Shown here: positions 33,448 to 42,256 of the stretch, piece after piece | Position numbering within the stretch: the stretch's first letter is position 1 | How the letters are laid out: each line of letters starts with the position of its first letter | Assembly: GCA_900547405.1 (NCBI GenBank) | Contig: URGL01000006.1 | Coordinates: 1 to 64,000 of the forward strand | Length of the DNA: 64,000 bases | Source: an uncultured Eubacteriales bacterium | Lineage (GTDB): Bacteria > Bacillota > Clostridia > Oscillospirales > Oscillospiraceae | Direction of reading: 5' to 3' | Program-made: the position numbers and the translations under genes | Notes under the pieces: generated by a model | Told to the model about the DNA's origin: nothing | What the model saw: the letters and a program-made list of their open reading frames with translations, nothing else | Database searches by the model: none

Positions 33448-33466
33448 ATTTTAGCGTGAGAAGCTA
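33448..33466. promoter_or_regulatory. Inverted repeat over the plsC promoter
   Basis: TTTAGC/GCTAAA with a 7-base centre, overlapping a TTCACA-16-TAAAAT promoter on the minus strand. Candidate operator. Confidence 0.35.
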
Positions 33467-33502
33467 AACTGTGAATAAACTGAAGAAATTTCCTCCCATT
33501 TG

Positions 33503-33532
33503 TTGACGGTCCCCCAGCAAATGGGGTATAAT
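33503..33532 (+). promoter_or_regulatory. Promoter of the two-component system
   Basis: TTGACG at 33503-33508 and TATAAT at 33527-33532, 18-base spacing. Confidence 0.75.
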
Positions 33533-33609
33533 GACAACAGTTTCGTTTCGGTTTAGAATCATACCATATGCTTGGCGCAAAAGCAAGCTAAATCATGGAG
33601 GAACACACC

Positions 33610-34284
33610 ATGTTTCATATTTTGGTCATAGATGACGACAAAAACACCCGACGGCTCATGCGGGCCGTGCTGGAGGGCGACGGCTATACCGTCACCACCG
33701 CCTGCGACGGGGAAGAGGCCCTGTCCGTCATGGACCGGGAGCACATCGACCTGGCCGTACTGGACATCATGATGCCCCGGATGGACGGATACGAGTTCAC
33801 CAAGACCCTGCGCTCCGCCAACAATGAGCTGCCCATTCTGATGGTATCCGCCAAGCAGCTCTCCGAGGACCGAAAAAAAGGCTTCCTGGTAGGCACCGAC
33901 GACTACATGACCAAGCCCGTGGACACCGACGAAATGCTGCTGCGGATCAAGGCCCTGCTTCGCCGGGCAAAAATCGTCAGCGAGCGGAAAATCGTGGTGG
34001 GGGATGTGGTGCTGGACTACGACTCTCTCACCGTCTCCCGGGGAAGCGAGCATCAGGAGCTGCCCCAAAAGGAATTTCTCCTGCTCTACAAGCTCCTGTC
34101 CTATCCCGGCAAGATCTTCACCCGCATCCAGCTCATGGATGAGATCTGGGGCATGGACTCCGATACGGGCTGGGAGACCGTCACCGTCCACATCGGACGG
34201 CTGCGCAAGCGCTTTGAATCCTGGCCGGAGTTCGAGATCATCTCCGTCCGGGGTCTGGGCTACAAGGCGGTGAAGAAGGTATGA
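33610..34284 (+). CDS. OmpR-family response regulator
   Basis: 224 residues. Receiver domain with acidic pocket Asp8-10, phosphoacceptor Asp52 and Lys102 (TKPVD); then a winged-helix domain (PQKEFLLLYKLLSYPGKIFTR and a closing VRGLGYKAV). GGAGGA at 33598 supports the ATG at 33610, because the upstream in-frame ATG at 33595 overlaps that site. The stop overlaps the kinase start by 4 bases. Targets unknown; the downstream FMN-binding gene is separated by a terminator. Confidence 0.95.
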   Translation: MFHILVIDDDKNTRRLMRAVLEGDGYTVTTACDGEEALSVMDREHIDLAVLDIMMPRMDGYEFTKTLRSANNELPILMVSAKQLSEDRKKGFLVGTDDYMTKPVDTDEMLLRIKALLRRAKIVSERKIVVGDVVLDYDSLTVSRGSEHQELPQKEFLLLYKLLSYPGKIFTRIQLMDEIWGMDSDTGWETVTVHIGRLRKRFESWPEFEIISVRGLGYKAVKKV

Positions 34285-35339
34285 AGCGGAAAAACAAGGG
34301 CCGCATGACCCTGACCCTGCTGCTGTCCGCCAGCGTATTTGTGGTGACTCTGGTCACCCTGCTGATCATCGGTCTGGTGCTGCTGGTGATCGAGCATATG
34401 GGATTGCTGGCTCAGTGGATGGAGAACGCCAGCATTCTGAGCTTTTTCGCCATCATCGCCGCCAGCAGTCTGGCCGGCGGCACCCTGCTTGCCCTGCTGC
34501 TGGGCACCTTTCCCCTGCGGTCTATCAACCAGATGACAGCAGGGCTCCACTCCCTGGCCTCCGGAGACTATAAGGCCCGGATCCTGCCGGGAAAGATTTT
34601 AAGCTCCATCCCCCCGGTCCGGGACATGATCGACAGCTTCAATACCACCGCCGCTGAGCTGGAGGGTACCGAGGTCCTCCGCTCCGACTTTATCAACAAC
34701 TTCTCCCACGAGTTCAAAACCCCCATTGTCTCTATTGCCGGGTTTGCCAGCCTCTTAAAGCAGGGCAACCTGGACCCCAAGGAGCAGGCAGAGTACCTGG
34801 ACATTATCGAAAGCGAAAGCAAACGCCTGAGCCTGATGGCCACCAATGTGCTGAACCTGACCAAGGTGGAAAACCAGGCCATTCTGACGGATGTGGCCAC
34901 CTTCAATGTATCCGAGCAGCTGCGGACCTGTGTGCTGCTGCTGGAGCGGAAATGGGAAACGAAGGGTCTGGATATGAACCTGGAGCTGGAAGAGCACACC
35001 ATCACCGGCAGCCCGGAGCTATTGAAGCAGGTTTGGGTGAACCTTTTAGACAATGCCATCAAGTTCTCTCCCGAGGGTCAGACCGTAGAAATCTCCGCCA
35101 AGGAGGAAGGGTCCACTCTGGCCGTGTCGATCAGCAACACCGGCTCCTACATTCCCCAAGAGCAGCAGACCGCCGTCTTCCGCAAATTCTACCAGGCGGA
35201 CCGCTCCCACAACACCGAGGGCAACGGCATCGGCCTGGCCGTGGTCAAGCGGGTGGTAGAGCTCCACGGCGGCTCCATCCAGCTGGAAAGCAACCCGGCA
35301 TTTACAAAGTTCACTGTGATATTACCGAAAAATAAGTAA
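34281..35339 (+). CDS. Sensor histidine kinase
   Basis: 352 residues. Two membrane helices (10-37 and 52-76) enclose a very short outside loop of about 12 residues, so the signal is probably sensed in or at the membrane. HAMP-like region, then DHp with His143 in FSHEFKTPI, and a HATPase domain with N box LLDNAIKFS, GNGIGLAVVKRV and the terminal FTVILP strand. Partner of the response regulator in a coupled pair. Small sensing loops are common in cell-envelope stress kinases (inference). Confidence 0.94.
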   Translation: MKRKNKGRMTLTLLLSASVFVVTLVTLLIIGLVLLVIEHMGLLAQWMENASILSFFAIIAASSLAGGTLLALLLGTFPLRSINQMTAGLHSLASGDYKARILPGKILSSIPPVRDMIDSFNTTAAELEGTEVLRSDFINNFSHEFKTPIVSIAGFASLLKQGNLDPKEQAEYLDIIESESKRLSLMATNVLNLTKVENQAILTDVATFNVSEQLRTCVLLLERKWETKGLDMNLELEEHTITGSPELLKQVWVNLLDNAIKFSPEGQTVEISAKEEGSTLAVSISNTGSYIPQEQQTAVFRKFYQADRSHNTEGNGIGLAVVKRVVELHGGSIQLESNPAFTKFTVILPKNK

Positions 35340-35345
35340 ATTTGG

Positions 35346-35377
35346 GGCTCTTTCCGGTTGGAAAGAGCCGTTTTTTT
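35346..35377 (+). terminator. Terminator of the two-component system
   Basis: GGCTCTTTCC/GGAAAGAGCC (10 pairs, 4-base loop) and GTTTTTTT. Confidence 0.95.
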
Positions 35378-35541
35378 GTGAATAATGGCCGATTTGGGCA
35401 TTTTTATCAGAACAAGCCCCTTCTTCCCTCCATTTTTCTCCATGGGAATTTGAGGAGAGATGCTTCTATCGGTTGAAATTTACCGAAAAAGGTGATACCA
35501 TATTCCCGCATGAAATTCTAGAAACAGAAGAAGGAGATTCT

Positions 35542-35952
35542 ATGCAGAAAAAGAAGCTTTCCAATGGCGCCATCAAATTTTTGGTCGCCTATCTGGTCGC
35601 GCTGGCCATGATCCTGGGTATTCGCCTGATTCCCGCCTCCGCTTCCACCGAAGCCCCCGCCGCGGGCGCTTATACCCCCGGCACCTACTTCGCCACCGGC
35701 ACCGGTTTTGGCGGCAATGTCACCGCCATCTTAACCGTCGGCCCCAGCGGCAGCATTGACGAAGTGGAGCTGAATGGTCCCGATGAGACCCCCGCCCTGG
35801 GCGGTCAGGCTCTGCCCACCCTGCGGGAGCAGGTGCTCTCTGCCCAGAGTGCCGAAATCGACGGTGTCTCCGGCGCGTCTCTGACCTCCAATGCCGTGAA
35901 GGACGCCGTGTCCCAGGCTCTGGCACAGGCCTCCGGCTCCGGGAAGGCTTGA
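35542..35952 (+). CDS. FMN-binding domain protein with N-terminal anchor
   Basis: 136 residues. A single membrane segment (12-30) then an external FMN-binding domain: GTYFATGTGFGGNVTAIL and the attachment motif VSGASLTSNAVKDAV, where Thr or Ser links FMN covalently after ApbE modification. It could act in extracytoplasmic electron transfer. AAGGAG precedes the ATG at 35542. Neither an Rnf/Nqr operon nor apbE is visible in this window. Confidence 0.85.
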   Translation: MQKKKLSNGAIKFLVAYLVALAMILGIRLIPASASTEAPAAGAYTPGTYFATGTGFGGNVTAILTVGPSGSIDEVELNGPDETPALGGQALPTLREQVLSAQSAEIDGVSGASLTSNAVKDAVSQALAQASGSGKA

Positions 35953-35995
35953 GGGCATCAACGCTGCTGCCAACTGCGGCTAAAAAATGTTTTCA

Positions 35996-36026
35996 CCGGT
36001 TTCCTTCTCGGGAAACCGGTGGTTTT
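35996..36026 (+). terminator. Terminator of the FMN-binding gene
   Basis: ACCGGTTTCC pairs with GGAAACCGGT, then GGTTTTC. Confidence 0.8.
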
Positions 36027-36034
36027 CTTGATAC

Positions 36035-36067
36035 AAAAAGGGACCGGCACAAACCGGTCCCTTTTTT
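36035..36067. terminator. Bidirectional terminator
   Basis: AAAAAGGGACCGG and CCGGTCCCTTTTTT form a symmetrical stem with A and T runs on both sides, between convergent genes. Confidence 0.93.
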
Positions 36068-36077
36068 ACGTTCAGAA

Positions 36078-36563
36078 TCATCCCGGATACTTGGGGCTCT
36101 CTCCCCAGGCGTTGGCGTGGGGCTCACTGTCCTTGCAGAAGTAATACAGCAGGATGATCTGCCCCGCCACGGGAAGCAGGTTCCACAGGTAATAAACCCA
36201 GCTCTTGCCGATGTCGTGAAGCCGCCGAATGGAAACGGCCAGGCCGGGTAGGAAGGTGGCCAGGGACCAGAAGCTGGTGAGCATGCTGTCCCGCAGCACC
36301 AGATTCACCAGCCCAGAGCAGACCCACAGGGCCAGCTGGGCTCCCCAGAACTCACTGCGGCGGGAGCGGCCTTCAAAATCCACATAGCGGGTAAAGAACA
36401 GCCGGACCGCCTCTCCCAATGTCACCGGGGGCAGCTCAGTGGTGCCGTGGGAATGGTCACAGGGGGCATTGACCTTGCTTTCGCTGCGCTCAACCTTTGC
36501 ACCGCAGGAGCGGCAGTATTTTTCGTTGTCATTCAGCAGATTGCCGCACTTGGGACAGAACAT
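36078..36563 (-). CDS. DUF805 membrane protein with zinc-ribbon
   Basis: 161 residues. A zinc ribbon at the N terminus (CPKCGNLLNDNEKYCRSCG) is linked to a DUF805 domain: FEGRSRRSEFW at its start, then three or so helices and IRRLHDIGKSWVYYL. DUF805 proteins are small inner-membrane proteins of unknown role. It follows the phosphoribosyltransferase gene by 12 bases. Confidence 0.9.
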   Translation of the reverse strand: MFCPKCGNLLNDNEKYCRSCGAKVERSESKVNAPCDHSHGTTELPPVTLGEAVRLFFTRYVDFEGRSRRSEFWGAQLALWVCSGLVNLVLRDSMLTSFWSLATFLPGLAVSIRRLHDIGKSWVYYLWNLLPVAGQIILLYYFCKDSEPHANAWGESPKYPG

Positions 36564-36575
36564 AGGCGTTTCTCC

Positions 36576-37127
36576 TTACTTTTCAGTGCCGTCGGCGTTG
36601 AACAGGGGCAGGGGCTCCAGGTAGATGATGTCCTTCCGGTCCTTGGCATCGCCCTCAGCCAGGATGGCCATCCGGCCGCAGATAATGCCGCCAGCCTTCT
36701 CTACCAGGGCTTCCAGAGCCTTCAGGCTCTCGCCGGTGGAGATCACATCGTCCAGAATAAGGACCCGCTTGCCTTTGATGAGCTTGGCATCCTGGCCGTC
36801 CAGGTACAGGTGCTGCTCCTTGTCGGTGGTGATGGAGCGGACGGCCACGCCGAAGGTATCCCGCATGTACAGCTTCGGTCCCTTCCGGGCCACAAAATAC
36901 TTTTTGTCACCGGCCTGACGGGCCATCTCGTGGGCCAGAGGGATGCCCTTGGCCTCAGCGGTGATGATGTAGTCATACTCCGGTGCCTTTTTCAGCAGCT
37001 CCCGCGCACAGGCCACGGTCAGCTCCTGATCGCCAAAGATGATAAAGCCGGCAATGGACAGATTGTCATTCACCGGACAGATGGGCAGATCCCGCTCCAG
37101 CCCGGCAACACGCATACGATAGTACAT
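36576..37127 (-). CDS. Adenine-phosphoribosyltransferase-like protein
   Basis: 183 residues. PRPP-binding loop VLILDDVISTGES; the TAEAKGIPLAHEMAR segment and RKGPKLY sit where APRT places its base-contact region. It is longer at the N terminus than standard APRT (MYYRMRVAGLERDLP), so it belongs to the APRT-like family used in purine salvage or as a regulator (PurR-like, but no HTH is seen). The exact base is uncertain. It has its own promoter and leads the DUF805 gene. Confidence 0.82.
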   Translation of the reverse strand: MYYRMRVAGLERDLPICPVNDNLSIAGFIIFGDQELTVACARELLKKAPEYDYIITAEAKGIPLAHEMARQAGDKKYFVARKGPKLYMRDTFGVAVRSITTDKEQHLYLDGQDAKLIKGKRVLILDDVISTGESLKALEALVEKAGGIICGRMAILAEGDAKDRKDIIYLEPLPLFNADGTEK

Positions 37128-37162
37128 GGAAGATACACTCCTTGTCTATAATAGATAACTTG

Positions 37163-37191
37163 ATTATACCGATTTACACAGAAAAGGTCAA
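37163..37191 (-). promoter_or_regulatory. Promoter of the APRT-like/DUF805 unit
   Basis: TTGACC and TATAAT on the minus strand, 17-base spacing. Confidence 0.85.
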
Positions 37192-37200
37192 TAGGGTAAG

Positions 37201-37229
37201 AAAAAAAGCCCTCCTGTGCCGGAAGGCTT
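37201..37229 (-). terminator. Terminator of the CPA2 antiporter gene
   Basis: On the minus strand AAGCCTTCC/GGAGGGCTT (one G-T pair) is followed by seven T residues. Confidence 0.85.
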
Positions 37230-37236
37230 TCTTTCG

Positions 37237-37255
37237 CCTTCCCCTACGGGGAAGG
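37237..37255. repeat. Right-half hairpin of the interspersed repeat
   Basis: CCTTCCCCTACGGGGAAGG, the same palindrome as the right end of the full copies, 8 bases past the antiporter stop. Confidence 0.5.
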
Positions 37256-37263
37256 TAGGGAAT

Positions 37264-38547
37264 TTACCGCTTCAGCTCTTCCGGCATAACGCCACGGTTG
37301 GAGATGGTCTTGGGGGTGATCTCTCCGGCGTCGGTCAGGGCGATCTTGGTCAGGATCGGTCCAACCAACTCGTAGATCAGAACGGAGAACAGGACGATGT
37401 TGCGGATGATGGCTCCCTCGGCGCCAAAGTCCGCGGCCACAGTGGCAGACATACCCAGGGCCACACCGGCCTGAGGGAGCAGCGTGATGCCCAGATACTT
37501 GCAGACCTGATGGGGGCACTTCATGAACCGGGAACTCACGCTGGCACCGGTGATCTTGCCGGCGGAACGCATCAGGATATACACCAGGCCAATGCCCACA
37601 ACGGCGGCGCTGGCAAAGACCCGCAGGTCCAGCTCCGCGCCGGAGAGGACGAAGAAGAGGACATACACAGGGCCGGTCCAGCGGTCTACCCGGTACATGA
37701 TCTCCTCGGAGAAGTCGCACAGGTTGCAGAAGATGGTGCCGCACATCATGCACACCAGCAGCGGAGAAAATCCGATGGACACACCGTTGGAGAAGTCCAG
37801 TTCTACCTTAGAGAAGGCAGTGCACAGGAAGACAAAGGCCACAGCCAGACTCAAACGCTTGGACCGGGAGTTGAAGAACTTCTCCACCACGCTGAACACC
37901 CAGCCCAGGGCAGCGCCCAGGACCAGAGATGCCAGGATCTCAATGGTCGGATTGACGAGCAGAGACACCATATTCACGGTGCCGGAGATCAACGCCTTGG
38001 CAATACCGGAGGACACGGCAAAGACAATGAGGCCAACGGCATCGTCCAGGGCAACAATAGGAAGCAGGATGTCCGTCAGGGGGCCCTTTGCCTTATACTG
38101 ATTGATGACCATAACGGTAGCGGCGGGGGCGGTTGCGGTGGCAATGGCACCCAACATGATGCAGGTGGAAACCGGCAGGGTATCCCCCAGGAACAGGTGG
38201 AGAAGCAGCAAGCCCAGGTCCACAAAAATCGTGGCGGCCAAAGCCTGGAAGATGGCAACCACCGTGGCCTGTTTACCGATGTGCTTCAGCTGCTCCAGCC
38301 GGAACTCAGGTCCGATAGAGAAGGCGATGAAGCCCAGGGAAATATCACTGATGAGTCCCAGCTTATCCACAAACTCATAGGAGGGCAGACCCAGATGGGG
38401 AATGCCCAGAGCACCCAGGCCCAAGGGCCCGATCAGCAGGCCCGCCACCAGATAGCTGGTGACGTCAGGCAGGTTGAACCGGGAGGTCAGGCGGGACAAA
38501 AACAGCCCAGCAAACATAGCCAGACCAATGGCGAGCAAGTATTCCAT
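37264..38547 (-). CDS. CPA2-type cation:proton antiporter
   Basis: 427 residues, about 12 helices. Family motifs: LPDVTSYLVAGLLIGPLGLG, the ion-binding ATATAPAATVMVINQYKAKGPL region and ALDDAVGLIVFAVSSG with the paired Asp residues used in cation/proton exchange. No TrkA-N domain is fused, so a separate regulatory subunit is not evident. Likely exchanges K+ or Na+ for protons. Single gene with its own promoter and terminator. Confidence 0.9.
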   Translation of the reverse strand: MEYLLAIGLAMFAGLFLSRLTSRFNLPDVTSYLVAGLLIGPLGLGALGIPHLGLPSYEFVDKLGLISDISLGFIAFSIGPEFRLEQLKHIGKQATVVAIFQALAATIFVDLGLLLLHLFLGDTLPVSTCIMLGAIATATAPAATVMVINQYKAKGPLTDILLPIVALDDAVGLIVFAVSSGIAKALISGTVNMVSLLVNPTIEILASLVLGAALGWVFSVVEKFFNSRSKRLSLAVAFVFLCTAFSKVELDFSNGVSIGFSPLLVCMMCGTIFCNLCDFSEEIMYRVDRWTGPVYVLFFVLSGAELDLRVFASAAVVGIGLVYILMRSAGKITGASVSSRFMKCPHQVCKYLGITLLPQAGVALGMSATVAADFGAEGAIIRNIVLFSVLIYELVGPILTKIALTDAGEITPKTISNRGVMPEELKR

Positions 38548-38590
38548 ATAGAATGCCTCTTTTCATAATTTCTTCGTTTAGAACGCAGTT

Positions 38591-38618
38591 ATTATATCAC
38601 CCATTGATTTGGATGCAA
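38591..38618 (-). promoter_or_regulatory. Promoter of the CPA2 antiporter gene
   Basis: TTGCAT and TATAAT on the minus strand, 16-base spacing. Confidence 0.7.
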
Positions 38619-38732
38619 GAGCCTGTATTTCACAAGAATTCAGCGTTTTCGACAATCGCAATTGTCTATTTTTATAGAAAATGACGAATTGTTATTTTTC
38701 TGTCTGCATCATGACGCTTTTCTCCTTTTCTC

Positions 38733-38761
38733 TTGAAATGTGCCCTAGGGCTGATTATAAT
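38733..38761 (+). promoter_or_regulatory. mscS promoter
   Basis: TTGAAA at 38733-38738 and TATAAT at 38756-38761 with 17-base spacing. Confidence 0.8.
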
Positions 38762-38798
38762 ATACAGGTAGATTTTTTGCCAGACTGGGAGGTATCCT

Positions 38799-39623
38799 AT
38801 GGAAACATTCAATTTTTCAAACTGGTTCTCCGGAGCCGGTACCTTTGTTTTAAACCGCACCCTTTCCGCCGCGGCCACCCTGGCCATTGGGCTGCTGATC
38901 ATCCGGCTGGTGCTGCGGCTGGAGCGAACCGCCCTGGAAAAGACCCATTTGGAAAAGGCGGCCCACAGCCTTGTCTACTCCCTGACCAAAGTGGGGCTCT
39001 ATCTGCTGCTGGGGTTGAGCATCGCCGACTGTTTGGACATTGATGTAACCGGCGTGGTGGCTCTGGCCAGCGTGCTGACCCTGTCCATTTCCCTGTCTTT
39101 GCAGAATATGCTCACCAATGTCTTCGGCGGCTTCGCCCTGCTGACCACCCACCCCTTCCACTCCGGAGACTACGTGGACATCGGGGACCTGAGCGGTACC
39201 GTTGCCTCCATCGACATGACCTATACCCGGCTTATAACCGCCGAAAATAAGGTGGTGTGCATTCCCAACAGCACCGTCATGTCCGCAACCGTCATCAACT
39301 ACTCCGCCAACCCCACCCGCCGGGCGGAGCTCCGAGTCAGCGCCAGCTATGACGCCCCCACCCAGAAGGTCATCGATGCCCTGGTCCAGGCCGCCACCGT
39401 AGACAATGCCCTCTTAGATCCCGCCCCCTTCGCCGCCGTGGACAGCTACGGAGACAACGCCATCAACTATATCCTGCGGTTCTGGGCCAAAACGCCGGAC
39501 TACTGGAACGTATACTTCACCGTCAACCAGCGGGTGAAGGACATCTTCGACCAGCAGGGCATCGAAATGACCTACCCCCACCTCAATGTCCATTTCGATC
39601 CATCCTTTACAGAAAAGCGGTAA
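38799..39623 (+). CDS. Small-conductance mechanosensitive channel (MscS family)
   Basis: 274 residues, close to MscS. Three membrane helices; the pore helix region VVALASVLTLSISLSLQNMLTNVFGGFALL is Gly/Ala/Ser-rich, then the beta domain (HPFHSGDYVDIGDLSGTV) and the IPNSTVMSATVINYS strand. It opens under membrane tension to release solutes on osmotic downshock. AGGAGG-like GGGAGGT precedes the ATG at 38799. Flanked by its own promoter and a terminator. Confidence 0.95.
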   Translation: METFNFSNWFSGAGTFVLNRTLSAAATLAIGLLIIRLVLRLERTALEKTHLEKAAHSLVYSLTKVGLYLLLGLSIADCLDIDVTGVVALASVLTLSISLSLQNMLTNVFGGFALLTTHPFHSGDYVDIGDLSGTVASIDMTYTRLITAENKVVCIPNSTVMSATVINYSANPTRRAELRVSASYDAPTQKVIDALVQAATVDNALLDPAPFAAVDSYGDNAINYILRFWAKTPDYWNVYFTVNQRVKDIFDQQGIEMTYPHLNVHFDPSFTEKR

Positions 39624-39651
39624 AAAAACTGTCCCGGTCCTTGCCCGGTCC

Positions 39652-39680
39652 ACCCTCTCGTAAGGAGAGGGTTTTTCTTT
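39652..39680 (+). terminator. Terminator of mscS
   Basis: CCCTCTC, GTAA, GGAGAGGG, then GTTTTTCTTTT. Its T-run touches the -35 of the next promoter. Confidence 0.88.
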
Positions 39681-39708
39681 TGACATTTTCCGTCTTTTTC
39701 TGTATAAT
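39680..39708 (+). promoter_or_regulatory. Promoter of the dnaD-dnaI unit
   Basis: Fully consensus TTGACA at 39680-39685 and TATAAT at 39703-39708 with 17-base spacing. Confidence 0.9.
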
Positions 39709-39740
39709 AGACAGACTGATTTACATTCGAGGGAAACACT

Positions 39741-40622
39741 ATGGTAACGGATTCCATTACAGTATCAGAAACAGACCTGCGCAAGCTCTTAGGGGCGGCC
39801 AGCCCCGACGCGGCACTGCTGTATCTTTATATCTCCTGCGGCAACGACCCGGACCGGGCCGGGGAGGACCTGAACCTGGGGGCCTCCCGGCTCAGCTGCG
39901 CCGCGGCTTCCCTGCGGCAGCTGGGCCTGTGGCCGGAGGAGCGGACAGTGCGCATTGCCCCAGGAGAGCGGCCGGACTACACGGAGCGGGATGTGCTCAC
40001 CACCATGGACTCCGATGCCTCCTTCCAGAGGCTCTACGGAGAGATCCAGCGGCTGCTGGGCCGGAACCTGAACACCGAGGAACTGAAGATCCTGCTGGGC
40101 TTTGTCCGGTATCTCAATATGCCGGTGGAGGTCATCCAGATGCTGGTGTGCTACTGCAAGGACCGGGCCCGCCGCCGGGGAAGCAACCGGAACCCCAGTC
40201 TCCGGGCCATTGAGAAGGAGGCCTACGCCTGGGCCGAGCGGGGCATTGACAGCATTGAGGAGGCCTCTGCCTTCATCCAGGCCCAGAATGTCCGTTCCTC
40301 CCGGCTGGCTCAGCTTATGGAGGTGCTCCAGATCAGAGGGCGGAACCTCACTGCCGCTGAGGAGCGCTACGCCCAAAGCTGGCTTGAAATGGGCTTCGAG
40401 AACGAGGCCATCTCCATGGCCTATGAGCGGACCTGCCTGAATACCGGCGGCCTCAACTGGGCATACATGAACAAGATTTTGCAGCGCTGGCACGAGGCCG
40501 GGCTTCACACCGCCCAGGCCATCCGGGCTGGGGACAAGAAGCCCACCAGTCGCTCCTCCAATCCCAACGCGCTGGATGAGGATGTGGCCGCCACAATCAA
40601 ACAAATGCTCCAGGAGGAATGA
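39741..40622 (+). CDS. DnaD domain replication protein
   Basis: 293 residues. An N-terminal winged-helix-like region (1-75) and a central-to-late DnaB_2/DnaD domain: LNTEELKILLGFVRYLNMPVEVI, then a second block with AQSWLEMGFENEAISMAYERT and GGLNWAYMNKILQRWHEAG, the YxxxIxxxW signature. In Firmicutes it helps load the replicative helicase with DnaI/DnaB. The DnaI-type loader follows by 3 bases. Confidence 0.92.
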   Translation: MVTDSITVSETDLRKLLGAASPDAALLYLYISCGNDPDRAGEDLNLGASRLSCAAASLRQLGLWPEERTVRIAPGERPDYTERDVLTTMDSDASFQRLYGEIQRLLGRNLNTEELKILLGFVRYLNMPVEVIQMLVCYCKDRARRRGSNRNPSLRAIEKEAYAWAERGIDSIEEASAFIQAQNVRSSRLAQLMEVLQIRGRNLTAAEERYAQSWLEMGFENEAISMAYERTCLNTGGLNWAYMNKILQRWHEAGLHTAQAIRAGDKKPTSRSSNPNALDEDVAATIKQMLQEE

Positions 40623-40625
40623 TCT

Positions 40626-41615
40626 ATGGGTTACAGCGCTGATGTCGTTCGTCGCGCGAGGGCGCGCCTTGCTCAGGCCAAAGAAGAACGGGATTCCGAA
40701 AATCGGCAGCATCTGGCCATTGCTTACGAACAGGTCCCCCGTATTCGGGAAATTGACCGCCAACTCCGGGTCACAATGGCGAAAGCCGCTCAGGCCGCTT
40801 TTCTTTCCGGCTCTGACGGTCAGGATGCCCTGGCCAAAATCCGGGAGGAAAACAAAGGGCTGCAGCAAGAGCGGGAAACTCTTGTCAAAGCGCATTTTGA
40901 AGAAGGCTTCCTGGACGAAACGCCGATCTGCACCATCTGCGGCGGAACAGGCTATGTGGGGTCCACCATGTGTGAGTGCTTGCAGGAGCTGTGCCGTCAG
41001 GAGCAAAAGCGGGATGTTTCCATTCTTTCCGGCACCCGTGACAGCTTCAGTCATTTCGATCTGTCCCTTTACCCAGACCGTGTAGACCCCAAATACGGAG
41101 CAAGTCCCCGGGCCATTATGGAGCGGAATCTCCGTGAATGCCGGAGCTACGCCATGTTCTTTTCGGAAAAGTCAGGAAATCTCCTGCTTTTCGGAAGTAC
41201 GGGTTTGGGCAAAACATTTTTGTCTGCCTGTATCGCGAGAGCCGTAGCAGACCGTGGATACAGCGTTGCTTACGAAACGGCCTCCAGTCTGTTCAATAAG
41301 ATGGAACGAGCCAGATTCGAACGTGACGAGCAATGCCGCACAGATACAGAATCCGCGTTGGCGGCAGACCTGCTGATCGTTGATGATCTTGGTACTGAAA
41401 TGCCGGGCCAATTTACCAATGTAGCCCTCTACAGCCTGATCAACGACCGGCTGTTGGCCGGAAAACCCACCATCATTTCGACCAATTTGTCCACCGAGGA
41501 CATTGCCCGGCGCTACACCCCCCAGATTGCCTCCCGGCTCCGGGGCAGCTATAAGCGGGTGCCCTTTGTGGGGGACGACATCCGCATCCTAAAGAACGGA
41601 GGCCTGTCTCTATGA
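40626..41615 (+). CDS. Primosomal/helicase-loader ATPase (DnaI/DnaC family)
   Basis: 329 residues. A helical N terminus (1-95), a zinc knuckle CTICGGTGYVGSTMCEC typical of DnaI, then an AAA+ domain with Walker A GSTGLGKTF, Walker B LLIVDDLG, sensor 1 IISTNLS and Arg-finger area RLRGSYKRV. It loads DnaC-type helicase at replication restart or origin. It is adjacent to dnaD and overlaps the HAD gene by 4 bases. Codon use from 40.6 to 41.4 kb is less GC-rich than the neighbours. Confidence 0.93.
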   Translation: MGYSADVVRRARARLAQAKEERDSENRQHLAIAYEQVPRIREIDRQLRVTMAKAAQAAFLSGSDGQDALAKIREENKGLQQERETLVKAHFEEGFLDETPICTICGGTGYVGSTMCECLQELCRQEQKRDVSILSGTRDSFSHFDLSLYPDRVDPKYGASPRAIMERNLRECRSYAMFFSEKSGNLLLFGSTGLGKTFLSACIARAVADRGYSVAYETASSLFNKMERARFERDEQCRTDTESALAADLLIVDDLGTEMPGQFTNVALYSLINDRLLAGKPTIISTNLSTEDIARRYTPQIASRLRGSYKRVPFVGDDIRILKNGGLSL

Positions 41616-42256
41616 CTATTGGCATTCTCTTCGACCTGGACGGCACCCTGCTGAACACCCTGGAGGACCTGAAGGACGCCACAAATTATGCGCTTTCCTC
41701 TCTGGGCTACCCCGAAAGGAGCCTGGAGGAGGTCCGCCGCTTCGTGGGCAACGGAGCGGGCAGGCTCATGGCCCAGGCCGTACCCCCGGGGGTAGACAGC
41801 GCAGAGGCCCTGGCCCGGTTCCAGGCCTATTATCCCAGCCACTGCCAGATCAAAACCGCTCCTTACCCCGGCATTTCCGAAGCTCTGGCGGCTTTGCAAA
41901 AGAAATACCCCCTTGCCATTGTGTCCAACAAGCCTGACACCGCGGTGAAGCCCCTGTGCGCCGGGTATTTCCCCGGCATCTTCGCCCGGGGAGAGGCAAC
42001 GGACTGCCCCAGAAAGCCCGCCCCGGAGATGGTCTATCAGGCCATGGCCGCCATTGGGGCCGACACCTGCATCTATGTAGGCGACAGCGAGGTGGACGTG
42101 CTGACGGCCAAAAACGCAGGGGTCCCCTGCCTTTCCGTCACCTGGGGCTTCCGGACCAAAGAGGAGATCACCGGCGGCAGTCATTTCTGTGACCGCCCAG
42201 AGGATCTGGTAAGCTACCTGGATGCCTTGGCAAAGGAGCTGCGCCATGGCAAATGA
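41612..42256 (+). CDS. HAD-family phosphatase, phosphoglycolate phosphatase-like
   Basis: 214 residues. HAD motifs I DLDGTLLNT (nucleophile Asp and general acid), II SNKPD, III Lys in RKPAPEMV, IV VGDSEVDVLTA. The small helical cap follows motif I, as in Gph-type enzymes that remove phosphate from phosphoglycolate or other small phospho-metabolites. It overlaps both flanking genes by a few bases. Confidence 0.9.
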   Translation: MTIGILFDLDGTLLNTLEDLKDATNYALSSLGYPERSLEEVRRFVGNGAGRLMAQAVPPGVDSAEALARFQAYYPSHCQIKTAPYPGISEALAALQKKYPLAIVSNKPDTAVKPLCAGYFPGIFARGEATDCPRKPAPEMVYQAMAAIGADTCIYVGDSEVDVLTAKNAGVPCLSVTWGFRTKEEITGGSHFCDRPEDLVSYLDALAKELRHGK

